Position numbers and translations under genes: made by a program
The notes under the pieces: model-generated
Databases searched by the model: none
The model's input: only the letters and a program-made list of their open reading frames with translations
Told to the model about the DNA's origin: nothing
In this document: positions 45,866-54,590 of the stretch, one piece after another
Numbering within the stretch: position 1 is the stretch's first letter
How the letters are laid out: each line of letters opens with the position of its first letter
Origin: Aurantiacibacter poecillastricola
GTDB taxonomy: Bacteria; Pseudomonadota; Alphaproteobacteria; Sphingomonadales; Sphingomonadaceae
DNA length: 64,000 bases
Direction of reading: 5' to 3'
Assembly (NCBI RefSeq): GCF_030730945.1
Contig: NZ_JAVAMS010000001.1
Span: forward strand, 806,001 to 870,000

Positions 45866-46624
45866 ATGGCTTCCCGACCCGCCCCTCGCACGATGACGGT
45901 AATTGCAAAGCGGAAAGTATCGCCCTCGATGCTGCGCGTGACGCTGGGGGGCGAGGGGATGGTGGATTATCCGCCGGACCAGCAGGGCGGCTATGTGAAG
46001 CTGCGCCTCGCGCCGCTGCCCGGCAAGGACAAGCCGACCGTGCGAACCTACACCATCCGCGCGCAGCGAGAGGGCGAGATGGACGTGGATTTCGTGCTGC
46101 ACGAAACGCCCGATGGCAGCCACGGCCCCGCCACCGACTGGGCGCTTGCGGCAGAGCCCGGCACGGTGATCGATCTTGGCGGTCCGGGCCCGGCGAAGCC
46201 CCTGCCCGAGGGGATGGACTTCTACCTCATCGCGGGCGACATGACCGCGCTTCCCGCCATATCGGTGAACCTCGAAGCGCTGCCGCGCGATGCGAAGGGT
46301 ATCGCCGTTCTGGAAGTGCAGGACGACGCGGACCGGCAGGATCTAGCGGCGCCTGAGGGGGTGGAGATCCGCTGGCTGGTCAATCCGCAGCCCGGCACGC
46401 AGCCGGACCTGCTGGCAGGCGCCCTGCGCGATATCGCGTGGCCCCAGGGCGATGTCCATGCGTGGGCAGCGTGCGAGTTCTCTTCTATGAAGGCGCTGCG
46501 CGGTCTCCTGCGCGAGGAGCGCGGGCTTGGGCCGGACAGGCTCTACATCTCCAGCTACTGGAAAAGCGGGCTGGACGAGGACAACCACAAGCTCGCCAAG
46601 CGCGAGGATGCGGAAGCTGTCTGA
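45866..46624 (+). CDS. Siderophore-interacting FAD-dependent ferric reductase
   Basis: 252 residues of the SIP/ViuB family, which reduces ferric siderophores in the cytoplasm to release iron. FAD-binding RTYTIRAQ, the NAD(P)H side GDMTALPAISVNLEALP, EFSSMKALRGLLREERGL and the family C-terminus YISSYWKSGLDEDNHKL are all present. Follows the tannase gene by 69 bases on the same strand; no siderophore receptor or synthesis gene is nearby. Confidence 0.93.
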   Translation: MASRPAPRTMTVIAKRKVSPSMLRVTLGGEGMVDYPPDQQGGYVKLRLAPLPGKDKPTVRTYTIRAQREGEMDVDFVLHETPDGSHGPATDWALAAEPGTVIDLGGPGPAKPLPEGMDFYLIAGDMTALPAISVNLEALPRDAKGIAVLEVQDDADRQDLAAPEGVEIRWLVNPQPGTQPDLLAGALRDIAWPQGDVHAWAACEFSSMKALRGLLREERGLGPDRLYISSYWKSGLDEDNHKLAKREDAEAV

Positions 46625-46659
46625 TTGCGGGCGGGTGCCACGCGCCTCTCACGCCCAGG

Positions 46660-47169
46660 CTAGGCGGCCTGCTGCGCCTCGATCGCGCGGATCGCCTCGA
46701 CGCCCTGTTCGGCGTAAATCTTCAGCTTGGCGAGCGTGTTGTTTGAAGCCGCGGCGATCCTGGCCACCTCGAGGCGGTATTCCTTCATCGTCATCGGGCG
46801 GAAATGGCCGACGAGCGAGAAGGTGACCTTGCAGCGATTTTCCCCGGCGGGTTCGAGCCAGTAGGTCTCGATCGTGTACAGGAGGGGGGTGCCCAGTTCC
46901 ACGGGCAGGATCGACTTGTAGCTGTAGACCCGGTCCGGGCTGGCAGCGAGTTCCTCCACCGGAAAGGTGAGATCGGGCAGCATATCGACCACGAGGTCGA
47001 AGCTGCGTTCTGCGGTGCGGGTGATCGTGCCGACCTCGGCCTTGTGGTGGCGCGGATCGGCGAAGTCGACCAGCGGGTATACCTCGCAGGCTGGGCGCTC
47101 GATCTCCAGGTCGAGCTCGACCTCGATCGGACCTTCCGGAGCCTTCCTGCGCTTGAACCAACCAAACAT
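46660..47169 (-). CDS. SRPBCC (START-like) family protein
   Basis: 169 residues with a basic N-terminus (MFGWFKRRKAP) and a helix-grip fold of the polyketide-cyclase/START type: VELDLEIERPACEVYPLVDF, TRTAERSFDLVV, TYWLEPAGENRCKVTFSLVGHF and a long C-terminal helix (ARIAAASNNTLAKLKIYAEQ). Binds a hydrophobic ligand in relatives; function unknown. The ATG at 47169 is preferred because AGGGG lies nine bases upstream, whereas it is directly against the ATG at 47178. Converges with the siderophore reductase gene; lies 83 bases past ftsK on the same strand. Confidence 0.8.
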   Translation of the reverse strand: MFGWFKRRKAPEGPIEVELDLEIERPACEVYPLVDFADPRHHKAEVGTITRTAERSFDLVVDMLPDLTFPVEELAASPDRVYSYKSILPVELGTPLLYTIETYWLEPAGENRCKVTFSLVGHFRPMTMKEYRLEVARIAAASNNTLAKLKIYAEQGVEAIRAIEAQQAA

Positions 47170-47252
47170 GCGAGCCATCCCCTGCTGCCGTTCGGCGACA
47201 TCATGCCCTGCCAGCGGTTACGATTGTCCTACCGGGCGGGCAACCGGCGAGG

Positions 47253-49619
47253 CTAGAGCGGGTTGCCGTCCCGGTCGCGGAAGATCTCGCGGCGACCGAC
47301 ATGGTTGGCAGGCCCGACCAGCCCCTCGCTCTCCATCCGCTCGATCCACTTGGCGGCGGTGTTGTAGCCCACGCCCATCTGCCGCTGCAGCCACGAGCCC
47401 GATGCCTTCTGGTTCTCGATCACGATCTGGCAGGCCTGCAAATACTTGCGCTCTTCGGGATTGTCGCTGGCGGTCACGTCGTCGTCGAAGGAGAGGCCGC
47501 CGTCCTCGGGTTCCTCGGTGACGGAATCGACATAGGCAGGTTCGCCCTGCGCGCGCCAGTGGTCGGCCACCTTCTCCACTTCCTCGTCGCTGACAAAGGG
47601 CCCGTGCACGCGTTTGAGCGCCCCGGTATTGGGCTTGTAGAGCATGTCGCCCTTGCCCAGCAGCTGCTCCGCGCCCTGCTCGCCAAGGATCGTGCGGCTG
47701 TCGATGCGGCTGGTGACGTTGAAGCTGATGCGGGTGGGCAGGTTCGCCTTGATGACGCCGGTGATGACGTCGACCGAAGGGCGCTGCGTCGCCATGATGA
47801 GGTGGATGCCGGCCGCACGGCTCTTTTGCGACAGGCGCTGGATCAGCACCTCGATCTCCTTGCCGACCACCACCATGAGATCGGCCAGTTCGTCCACGAT
47901 CAGCACGATCTGCGGCAGCACTTCGTAATCGAGTTCCGCCTCCTCGACGATGGCCTCGCCCGTATCGGGATCGTAGCCGGTCTGCACCGTGCGCTTCAGC
48001 GGTTTGCCCTTGGCCGCGGCGGCGGCGACGCGCTCGTTGAAGCCGTGGAGATTGCGCGCGCCGATCTCGCTCATCATGCGGTAGCGCTTCTCCATCTCCT
48101 CCACGGCCCATTTCAGCGAGCGGACCGACTTGTGCGGCTCCGTCACCACCGGGGCGAGGAGGTGGGGGATGTCGTCATAGCTTTTCAGCTCGAGCACCTT
48201 GGGATCGATCAGGATCAATCGGCACTCGGCGGGCGTAAAGCGATAAAGCAGCGAGAGCAGGATGGCGTTGAGGCCCACCGACTTGCCCGAACCGGTGGTG
48301 CCCGCCACCAGCAGGTGGGGCATGGCGGCGAGGTCCGCGACGATGGGATCGCCCGAAATGCCCTTGCCGAGGATGATCGGCAGCCCGCCCTTGGCATCGA
48401 CGAAGGCCTCGCTTTCGCACAGTTCGCGGAAATTCACGGTCTGGCGATTGGCGTTGGGCAGTTCGATGCCCATCACCGTCCTGCCCGGAATGGGAGCGAC
48501 GCGCGCGCTGATCGCGCTCATGTTGCGGGCGATGTCCTCGGCAAGGCCCACCACGCGGCTGGCCTTGATGCCGGGCGCGGGCTCCAGCTCGTACATGGTG
48601 ACGACCGGGCCGGTCTTCACCGCGGTGATCTCGCCCTTCACATTGAAATCGTCGAGCACGGTCTCGAGGAGGCGCGCGTTGCGCTCCAGCGCCAGCTTGT
48701 CGAGCGGCGGAGCCTGGTCGGTCGCGCCTTCCTCCAGCAGGTCGAGGCTGGGAAGCTCGAAATCGGCAAACATGTCCTTCTGCTGCGCCTTGGGCGAGGG
48801 TTTCGCACGGCGCGGGGGTGCGGCGGGGTCGGCGATCTCCACCGGGCGGCGCTCGGCAATGGGGAGGGGGGCGCCTTCGTCCTCGTCCTCGGCCTCGCCG
48901 GCCGCACCCTCGGCTTTCGCCCGGGAGCGGCGGGGGCGGGATCGGGCGGCCCCGCTATCGTCGGCCACCTTCCGGCGCAGCGAGAGTCGTGGCAGGCCTG
49001 CGGCCCAGTCGGGCAGGGTCAGCAGGCTGGCCCAGTCGACCGCAAAGACGCGCCCTGCCAGCAGCGCGCCGCCGGCAAGGCATGCAAGACCACCTGCGAG
49101 CATTCCCCAGAAGCGGTATTGCTCGCCCGCAAGACCGGCCACGGCCACCAGCGCGCCTTCGCCGAGCAGCCCGGCAAGGCCGCCGAAGCCCGCAGGCCAG
49201 CTATGTTCGCCCGGATCCGTCACCAGCGAGATGGCGGTGGCGAGCAGCACCATCGCCAGGACCAGCAGCGCGACCGTGCGCCACCACGCGCCGCCCCACT
49301 GCTCGTCCTCGTCCGCATCGCGCCACAGCTTGCGCGCGAAAACATAGGTGAGCGGCAGGAACAGCAGCGACACCCAGCCAAAGGCCGTCAGCGCGAGATC
49401 GGCGACATAGGCGCCGGGCGCGCCCATCCAGTTGCCGATGGTGTCGCCTGCGGCGGTGGAGAGGGAGGGGTCGGTCTGGTGATAGCTCACCAGCGCAAGC
49501 GCAAGGAACGCGGTAAAGGCGAACAGCACTACCGCGCCTGTAAGCTGCGCACTGCGCGCCAGCGACCGGCGAAAAGCGGCGCGCCAGTCCGCGCCCTGTG
49601 TGGCAGCCCGTGTGGCCAT
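47253..49619 (-). CDS. ftsK: DNA translocase FtsK/SpoIIIE
   Basis: Septum-anchored motor that pumps chromosome ends apart at cell division and activates XerCD. 788 residues. Four to five membrane helices in the first ~200 residues, a Pro/Arg/Glu linker, then the alpha/beta motor with Walker A GTTGSGKS (440-447), RLILIDPKVLELKSYDDIPHL, VLIVDELADLMVV, and the C-terminal gamma winged helix (ASGSWLQRQMGVGYNTAAKWIERMESEGLV) that reads KOPS sites. Start ATG 49619 with AAGGGAA upstream. Shorter linker than in E. coli. Confidence 0.96.
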   Translation of the reverse strand: MATRAATQGADWRAAFRRSLARSAQLTGAVVLFAFTAFLALALVSYHQTDPSLSTAAGDTIGNWMGAPGAYVADLALTAFGWVSLLFLPLTYVFARKLWRDADEDEQWGGAWWRTVALLVLAMVLLATAISLVTDPGEHSWPAGFGGLAGLLGEGALVAVAGLAGEQYRFWGMLAGGLACLAGGALLAGRVFAVDWASLLTLPDWAAGLPRLSLRRKVADDSGAARSRPRRSRAKAEGAAGEAEDEDEGAPLPIAERRPVEIADPAAPPRRAKPSPKAQQKDMFADFELPSLDLLEEGATDQAPPLDKLALERNARLLETVLDDFNVKGEITAVKTGPVVTMYELEPAPGIKASRVVGLAEDIARNMSAISARVAPIPGRTVMGIELPNANRQTVNFRELCESEAFVDAKGGLPIILGKGISGDPIVADLAAMPHLLVAGTTGSGKSVGLNAILLSLLYRFTPAECRLILIDPKVLELKSYDDIPHLLAPVVTEPHKSVRSLKWAVEEMEKRYRMMSEIGARNLHGFNERVAAAAAKGKPLKRTVQTGYDPDTGEAIVEEAELDYEVLPQIVLIVDELADLMVVVGKEIEVLIQRLSQKSRAAGIHLIMATQRPSVDVITGVIKANLPTRISFNVTSRIDSRTILGEQGAEQLLGKGDMLYKPNTGALKRVHGPFVSDEEVEKVADHWRAQGEPAYVDSVTEEPEDGGLSFDDDVTASDNPEERKYLQACQIVIENQKASGSWLQRQMGVGYNTAAKWIERMESEGLVGPANHVGRREIFRDRDGNPL

Positions 49620-49651
49620 GACCTGTTCCCTTGCGATGCGTCCCGGCCTGG

Positions 49652-49680
49652 AGAATCCCATAGGGGGACTCGGGGGTCAA
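49652..49680 (-). promoter_or_regulatory. Possible ftsK promoter
   Basis: On the - strand TTGACC, 17-base spacer, GATTCT; a good -35 and a mediocre -10, 33 to 61 bases before the ftsK ATG. Weak evidence by itself. Confidence 0.3.
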
Positions 49681-49725
49681 TTGTTTGTTTTTTGCACCCG
49701 CCGGGCGGGGGGGTATCCCGTTTTG

Positions 49726-49861
49726 TCCTCCCCGTTCTCGAAGAGAATGGGGAGGGGGACCGCTCGCGGAGCGAGTGGTGGAGGGGCAGGGTGCTGCAGC
49801 CCCTCCGTCACGCCGCTTGCAGCGGCGCGCCACCTCCCCATGGCTGTGCCACGGGGAGGAT
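49726..49861. repeat. Multi-palindrome intergenic repeat element
   Basis: About 136 bases made almost wholly of adjoining palindromes: CCTCCCC...GGGGAGG (49727-49754), CCGCTCGCGGAGCGAG-type dyad (about 49760-49775), GGAGGGGC...GCCCCTCC (about 49780-49806), GCCGCTTGCAGCGGC (about 49812-49826) and CCTCCCC...GGGGAGG (49833-49859). The outer two units are near mirror images. This resembles the REP/MITE-like dispersed repeats seen between genes in sphingomonads. Only one copy occurs in the window. It lies directly after the ThiE-like gene and could also stop transcription. Confidence 0.65.
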
Positions 49862-49865
49862 TCTC

Positions 49866-50402
49866 CTAGCTCAGCCCGTCTATCGCGGCCCATCTTGCCC
49901 AGCCCAGCCGCCGCGCCGTGCGCGCATTCATCCCGCCCAGCGCAATCACCGGCATCTGGGCATGGCGCGCCAGCGTCCTAAAGCGCGTGGGTCCCAGCAC
50001 AGGCGCGCCGGGGTGTGAGCGCGTCTGGAATACCGGCGAGAGCATCGCGGCATCGGCCCCGGCGCGGTTGGCCTGCGCCATCTCGGGCATGTCGTGGACG
50101 GCGGCGATAGTGAGCATGTCACCGCGCGTCGGATAGAGCGACAGCGGCGCACCATAGACGCCGTCAGCGCCCCATTCCCGCGCAGTCAGCGTGCTGTCAG
50201 ACAGGATCACCACATGCCCCTCGCGCCGGGCTATCGCGGCCAGTGTGTCGAAGCGGGCAAGGCGCTCGGCCGGGGGGAGGTGATAGTGGCGATAGACGAA
50301 CCCCACAGGCTCGCGAAACGATGCCAGCCTTTCTGCAAGCACCGCGTCATTGCGCTCGTCGGAAAGCAGCCAGAGGCGGGGGAGGGGCTGGAAAGAGGCC
50401 AT
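49866..50402 (-). CDS. ThiE/TenI-like protein (thiamine phosphate synthase fold)
   Basis: 178 residues, shorter than the usual ~210 of ThiE. Recognisable parts: LPRLWLLSDERND (strand one), VVILSDS, AQANRAGADAAMLSPVFQTRSHPGAPVLG and MPVIALGGMNARTARRLGWA. These match the TenI/ThiE-like domain that is also found fused to MutT. The GVHLGQxD substrate motif is replaced by GVYGAPLSLYPTRG, so true thiamine phosphate synthesis is doubtful. Alone, divergent from yggS with only 20 bases between starts. Confidence 0.7.
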   Translation of the reverse strand: MASFQPLPRLWLLSDERNDAVLAERLASFREPVGFVYRHYHLPPAERLARFDTLAAIARREGHVVILSDSTLTAREWGADGVYGAPLSLYPTRGDMLTIAAVHDMPEMAQANRAGADAAMLSPVFQTRSHPGAPVLGPTRFRTLARHAQMPVIALGGMNARTARRLGWARWAAIDGLS

Positions 50403-50422
50403 CGCCCCGCTATAGCGCGCCC

Positions 50423-51097
50423 ATGGAGAAAAGCGCTACCGACCGCCTCACCGAAGTGCAGGCCGAAATCGACAAGGCCTGCAGGATCGCGCGCCGCCGG
50501 CCCGAGGACGTCACGCTGATCGCCATCAGCAAGACCCATCCGGCGGCTGCCATCGCGCCGCTGCTGGAAGCCGGTCACCGCGTGTTCGGGGAGAACCGCG
50601 TGCAGGAAGCGCAGGGCAAGTGGCCCGAACTGCGGGAGAAGTTTCCGGATACCAAGGTCCACCTCGTCGGCCAGTTGCAGTCCAACAAGGCCGATGACGC
50701 AGTCGCCGAGTTCGACTGCATCCACTCGCTCGACCGGCCCAGCCTCGTGAAGGCGCTGGGCAAGGCGTTCGACAAGGCGGGCCGGCAGGTGCCGTGCTTC
50801 GTGCAGGTCGATATCGGGGAGGAAGAGCAGAAGGGCGGCTGCGCCATCGCCGATCTTCCAAGCCTGCTCGAACAGGCCCGCGAAGCCGATATCCCTGTCA
50901 TCGGCCTCATGTGCGTGCCGCCTCTGGGGATCGAGCCCGCGCCCTATTTCGCGCTGCTGGCGAAAATCGCCGACGATCACGGCCTGGATGGCCGCTCGAT
51001 GGGGATGAGCAGCGACTATCCTACCGCCATCATGCTGGGCGCGACGCATGTCCGGGTAGGAACGGCGCTGTTCGGCGAGAGGAACACCAGCGCTTGA
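50423..51097 (+). CDS. YggS/PLPBP family PLP homeostasis protein
   Basis: 224 residues, alanine-racemase-like fold type III without enzymatic activity in known members; buffers pyridoxal phosphate. The PLP lysine lies in TLIAISKTHPA; GENRVQEAQGKWPEL, HLVGQLQSNKA, VQVDIGEEEQKGGC and MGMSSDYPTAIMLGATHVRVGTALFGER are diagnostic. Start ATG 50423. The frequent neighbour proC is absent; instead a ThiE-like gene diverges. Confidence 0.94.
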   Translation: MEKSATDRLTEVQAEIDKACRIARRRPEDVTLIAISKTHPAAAIAPLLEAGHRVFGENRVQEAQGKWPELREKFPDTKVHLVGQLQSNKADDAVAEFDCIHSLDRPSLVKALGKAFDKAGRQVPCFVQVDIGEEEQKGGCAIADLPSLLEQAREADIPVIGLMCVPPLGIEPAPYFALLAKIADDHGLDGRSMGMSSDYPTAIMLGATHVRVGTALFGERNTSA

Positions 51098-51156
51098 CCT
51101 GGGCGGGTTACCGGGTGGAAAAGGCAGGTGGTTTTCCACCTTCGGGACGTTATTTC

Positions 51157-51624
51157 ATGCGCCGTATCGCCGCCTTCCTTGCTGCCTTTTCCTGCACCCT
51201 CGCCATGCCTGCCGCAGCGCAGGACGAGGATCCCTACGCGGACTGCGCCGCCACCACCGACGATGCCGCCCGCCTCGCCTGCTTCGATGCCACCTATGCA
51301 GAACAGCGCGTGGTCGTGGCGGAGCAGGCCGAGGAACAGGCGCGCCAGCGCGAGGAAGCGTTCGGCTTTCGCGAGGAGGACGAGGCGATCGCGCAGGACG
51401 AGGCCGCGATCACCGCTACCGTCACCGAGGTGCTGCAGGGTGCGCGGCGCTCGCAGGTGCTGCTGCTCGACAATGGCCAGCTCTGGCGCGAGATCGACGG
51501 TTCCACCATGCGCAACCGCGTGCGCGAGGGGATGGCAGGCAGCATCACCCGCCACTGGAGCGGCGCCTACGAGATGCGCTTCGACGGGCGCAGCGGCTAT
51601 CTCAGGGTAACCCGCGTCCGATAG
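51157..51624 (+). CDS. Exported protein of unknown function (155 residues)
   Basis: Signal peptide MRRIAAFLAAFSCTLAMPAAAQ. The mature part starts with YADCAATTDDAARLACFDATYAEQ (a C-x13-C pair preceding the variable region), then an acidic Glu/Gln-rich helix of about 45 residues, and ends in a small beta domain (VTEVLQGARRSQVLLLDNGQLWREID, SGYLRVTRVR). Similar layouts occur in alphaproteobacterial hypothetical exported proteins; no function known. Follows yggS by 59 bases and converges on glnD. Confidence 0.75.
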   Translation: MRRIAAFLAAFSCTLAMPAAAQDEDPYADCAATTDDAARLACFDATYAEQRVVVAEQAEEQARQREEAFGFREEDEAIAQDEAAITATVTEVLQGARRSQVLLLDNGQLWREIDGSTMRNRVREGMAGSITRHWSGAYEMRFDGRSGYLRVTRVR

Positions 51625-51643
51625 GCGGAGCGCGGCGGGAGCG

Positions 51644-54415
51644 TCAGGCGGCCTCGGTGTTCTCCGGTGCGCTCTCCGGCTCGCCCGCGGCGATGGCGTC
51701 GAGCAGGGCTTGGCGCACCTTGTCGAGGCGTTCCTGCTTGACGATCTTGTCGCCCAGCAGGTCGGTCACGTAGAAGGTATCCACCGCGCGCTCGCCATAC
51801 TGGGTGATGTGCGCAGAATTGATGATCAGGCTTGTCTCGAACATCGCGCGCGTCAGGCGGTTGAGCAGCGCGGGCCGGTCCGTCGCGTTCACCTCGATCA
51901 CGGTGAAGCGGTTCGAGGCATCGTTGTCGAACAGGATCACGGGCGCAACGTGGAAATTTTCCGCGCGCGTCTGTTTCAGCGGCCGCTTGGCGAGGCGCGG
52001 GACCATGTCGATCCTGTTCGCCAGCGCATCCTCGATCGATTTCCTCAGCCGGTCCAGCTGCTGCTCCTCCCGGAAGGGCTTGCCGAGCGGATCGAGCACT
52101 AGGAAATTGTCCACCGCCTTGCCCACCTTGTTGGTGTGGATGCGCGCATCGATGATGTTGCCGCCGGCAAGGTGGATGGCGCCCGCGATGCGGAAGAACA
52201 GGCCGGGATGGTCGTCGCCGATCACCGTCACCAGCGTGGCGCACAGGGCCTCGTAATACTGGGCATGGATCGAGAGCGAATGTTCCGCCTGCCGCGCCGC
52301 TTCGTAATGCGGCAGGTTGATGGCGATCACGTCCTCCGGCTCGGCAATCCAGTAGGCATCGTCGAAGCGGTCTTCCAGCGATTCCACTAGGCCTGCCTGA
52401 TCGCCCAGGATATCCACCACGCGCGCCTTCTTCGCCGCGACCCGTTCTTCCCGGCCATGCGCCTTGTGACCGAGGCGCAGCCGCTCGACAGAGGCGTGGT
52501 AGAGATCGGAAATGAGCTGGCGCTTCCAGCTGTTCCACACGCCCGGCCCCACGGCGCGGATGTCCACGGTGGTGAGCGCGGTCAGCAGGCGCAGCCGCTC
52601 CAGCGTCTGCACTTCGGAGACGAAATCGGTGATGGTCTTGGGGTCGGAAAGGTCGCGCTTGAAGGCGGTCGCGCTCATCAGCAGGTGGTAGCGCACCAGC
52701 CAGGCGACCAGCTCGGTTTCCTCCCGGCTCATGCCGAGACGCGGGCATACGCGCATCGCCACTTCCGCGCCCAGTACCGAATGGTCGCCGCCCCGGCCCT
52801 TGGCGATGTCGTGCAGCAGGACAGAGACATACAGCGCCCGGCGATTGTTGATCAGCGGCAGCATCTCGGTGGAGATGGGATGGTCCTCGGCCAGCTTGCC
52901 GCGCTCGATCTCGCTCAGCAGGCCGATGGCGCGGATGGTATGCTCGTCCACCGTGTAGTGGTGGTACATGTCGAACTGCATCTGCGCGTTCACCTTGCCG
53001 AAATCGGGCACGAAGCGGCCGAACACGCCTGCCTCGTTCATCCAGCGCAGAACGGTTTCGGGGTCGCGGCGGCCCGACAGCAATTCCAGGAACAGCGCGT
53101 TGGCGCGCTCGTCGCGGCGCAGCTCCTTGTCGATGAGCCCGGAATCGCGCCGCGCGATGCGGATGGTGGCGGGATGCACTTCCAGTCCCTCGCGCTCGGC
53201 GATGGTAAAGACCTCGATCAGCCGGACGGGATCGTCCTGGAACCACTCGTCACAAGGGGCGGCGATCCTGCCCCCGTCCACCGGATAGCCGGCGATCGTG
53301 CGGGTAGGCTTGAAGGCCGCGATGAGATCGCTGATGCGGCTTCGCTCCTGCGTCTCCTCCGCGATATGGGCGAGGAAGACGCCCGTCAGGTGCCCGACAT
53401 GCTTTGCCTGCAGGAAATAGAACTGCATGAAGCGCTCAACCGCGCTCTTGCCCGGCCTTTCGGCGTAGTTCATCCGCCGCGCGACCTCGCGCTGCAGGTC
53501 GAAGGTGAGCCGGTCCTCGCCGCGACCGGAAATGGTGTGCAGGTGCGCGCGCACCGCCAGCAGGAAGCCTTCGGCGCGGCGGAAGCTGCGATATTCCTCG
53601 CGCGTGAAGAGTCCTTCCTCCACTAGCTCGCGGGCATTCTTCACGCGGTGCAGGTACTTTCCGATCCAGTACAGCGTCTGCAGGTCGCGCAGGCCGCCCT
53701 TGCCGTCCTTCACATTGGGTTCGACGACATAGCGCGAATCGCCCATGCGCTTGTGCCGCGCATCGCGTTCGGCGAGCTTTTCGGAGACGAACCTGCTTTC
53801 GGTTCCCGGCACCACTTCCGCCCAGAAGCGGGCGCTGGCGGCGTCGTAGATCTCCTGGTCGCCCCACAGGAAGCGGCCCTCCAGCAGCGCGGTGCGGATG
53901 GTGAGATCCTCCTTCGCCATGCGCACCATCTCGTTCAGCGAACGGCTGGAATGGCCGACCGTGAGGTTCAGGTCCCACAGGTAATAGAGGATCGCCTCGA
54001 TCACCTGCTCGCACCAGGCGGTGGGCTTGTCCGGTGTGACGAAGGCAATGTCGATGTCGGAATGCGGCGACATTTCGCCGCGCCCGTAACCTCCCACGGC
54101 AATCAGGGCGAGGTGCTCTCCGCGCGTTCGGTTTGCGGCGGGATACAGGTCGTCCACCACGTGATCGTGCACGATGCGGATGAGCTGGTCGGCCAGGAAC
54201 GCGTGGCCATAAGCGCTGTCATGGCCGGAACCGGGTTTTTCCTCCAGCCGCCGGGCGAGTTCGGCGCGGCCATCCTCCAGCGCTTCCTTCAGCAGCTCGA
54301 CGATCATCGGGCGCCCTTCGCTGGCGCCCTTGTCGGCCACGACCTCGGTGATGGCGCCGGTCAGGCGGCGACGATCGAGAATGGCGCGTTGCTTTGGTAT
54401 CTTTGGCAGGCTCAC
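51644..54415 (-). CDS. glnD: PII uridylyltransferase / uridylyl-removing enzyme
   Basis: Senses glutamine and controls PII proteins, and so glutamine synthetase and nitrogen regulation. 923 residues with nucleotidyltransferase motif GGYGRGEMSPHSDID (about 108-122), the GlnD-UTase linker region, an HD domain (DEHTIRAIG, LLHDIAKGRGGDHS) and two C-terminal ACT domains (LVTVIGDDHPGLFFRIAGAI and TVIEVNATDRPALLNRLTRAM). Start is GTG 54415 (VSLPKIPKQRAILDRR), where the family homology begins; an in-frame extension to 54673 is low-complexity. Divergent from lgt with 175 bases between. Confidence 0.95.
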   Translation of the reverse strand: MSLPKIPKQRAILDRRRLTGAITEVVADKGASEGRPMIVELLKEALEDGRAELARRLEEKPGSGHDSAYGHAFLADQLIRIVHDHVVDDLYPAANRTRGEHLALIAVGGYGRGEMSPHSDIDIAFVTPDKPTAWCEQVIEAILYYLWDLNLTVGHSSRSLNEMVRMAKEDLTIRTALLEGRFLWGDQEIYDAASARFWAEVVPGTESRFVSEKLAERDARHKRMGDSRYVVEPNVKDGKGGLRDLQTLYWIGKYLHRVKNARELVEEGLFTREEYRSFRRAEGFLLAVRAHLHTISGRGEDRLTFDLQREVARRMNYAERPGKSAVERFMQFYFLQAKHVGHLTGVFLAHIAEETQERSRISDLIAAFKPTRTIAGYPVDGGRIAAPCDEWFQDDPVRLIEVFTIAEREGLEVHPATIRIARRDSGLIDKELRRDERANALFLELLSGRRDPETVLRWMNEAGVFGRFVPDFGKVNAQMQFDMYHHYTVDEHTIRAIGLLSEIERGKLAEDHPISTEMLPLINNRRALYVSVLLHDIAKGRGGDHSVLGAEVAMRVCPRLGMSREETELVAWLVRYHLLMSATAFKRDLSDPKTITDFVSEVQTLERLRLLTALTTVDIRAVGPGVWNSWKRQLISDLYHASVERLRLGHKAHGREERVAAKKARVVDILGDQAGLVESLEDRFDDAYWIAEPEDVIAINLPHYEAARQAEHSLSIHAQYYEALCATLVTVIGDDHPGLFFRIAGAIHLAGGNIIDARIHTNKVGKAVDNFLVLDPLGKPFREEQQLDRLRKSIEDALANRIDMVPRLAKRPLKQTRAENFHVAPVILFDNDASNRFTVIEVNATDRPALLNRLTRAMFETSLIINSAHITQYGERAVDTFYVTDLLGDKIVKQERLDKVRQALLDAIAAGEPESAPENTEAA

Positions 54416-54590
54416 CTGGCCGAGATAGGCGGGCAGTGGCGGGGATGCAAAGGGCTTTGGTCCGGTACGCGAAGGAACCCGCGCTCGCGGCCCGGTATCG
54501 GGAAGGGGTTTCCTGCCGCGCCGCCCTGTGCCAAAGCACGCCGGTTGTTCGCGGGGCCGGGTCGCCTCGACAAACCTGACGGGGATACGC

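Noticed and set aside
47301-50018. 905-codon + strand open frame opposite ftsK
   Set aside because: Antisense to a clear FtsK; His/Gly/Asp-rich translation without domains.
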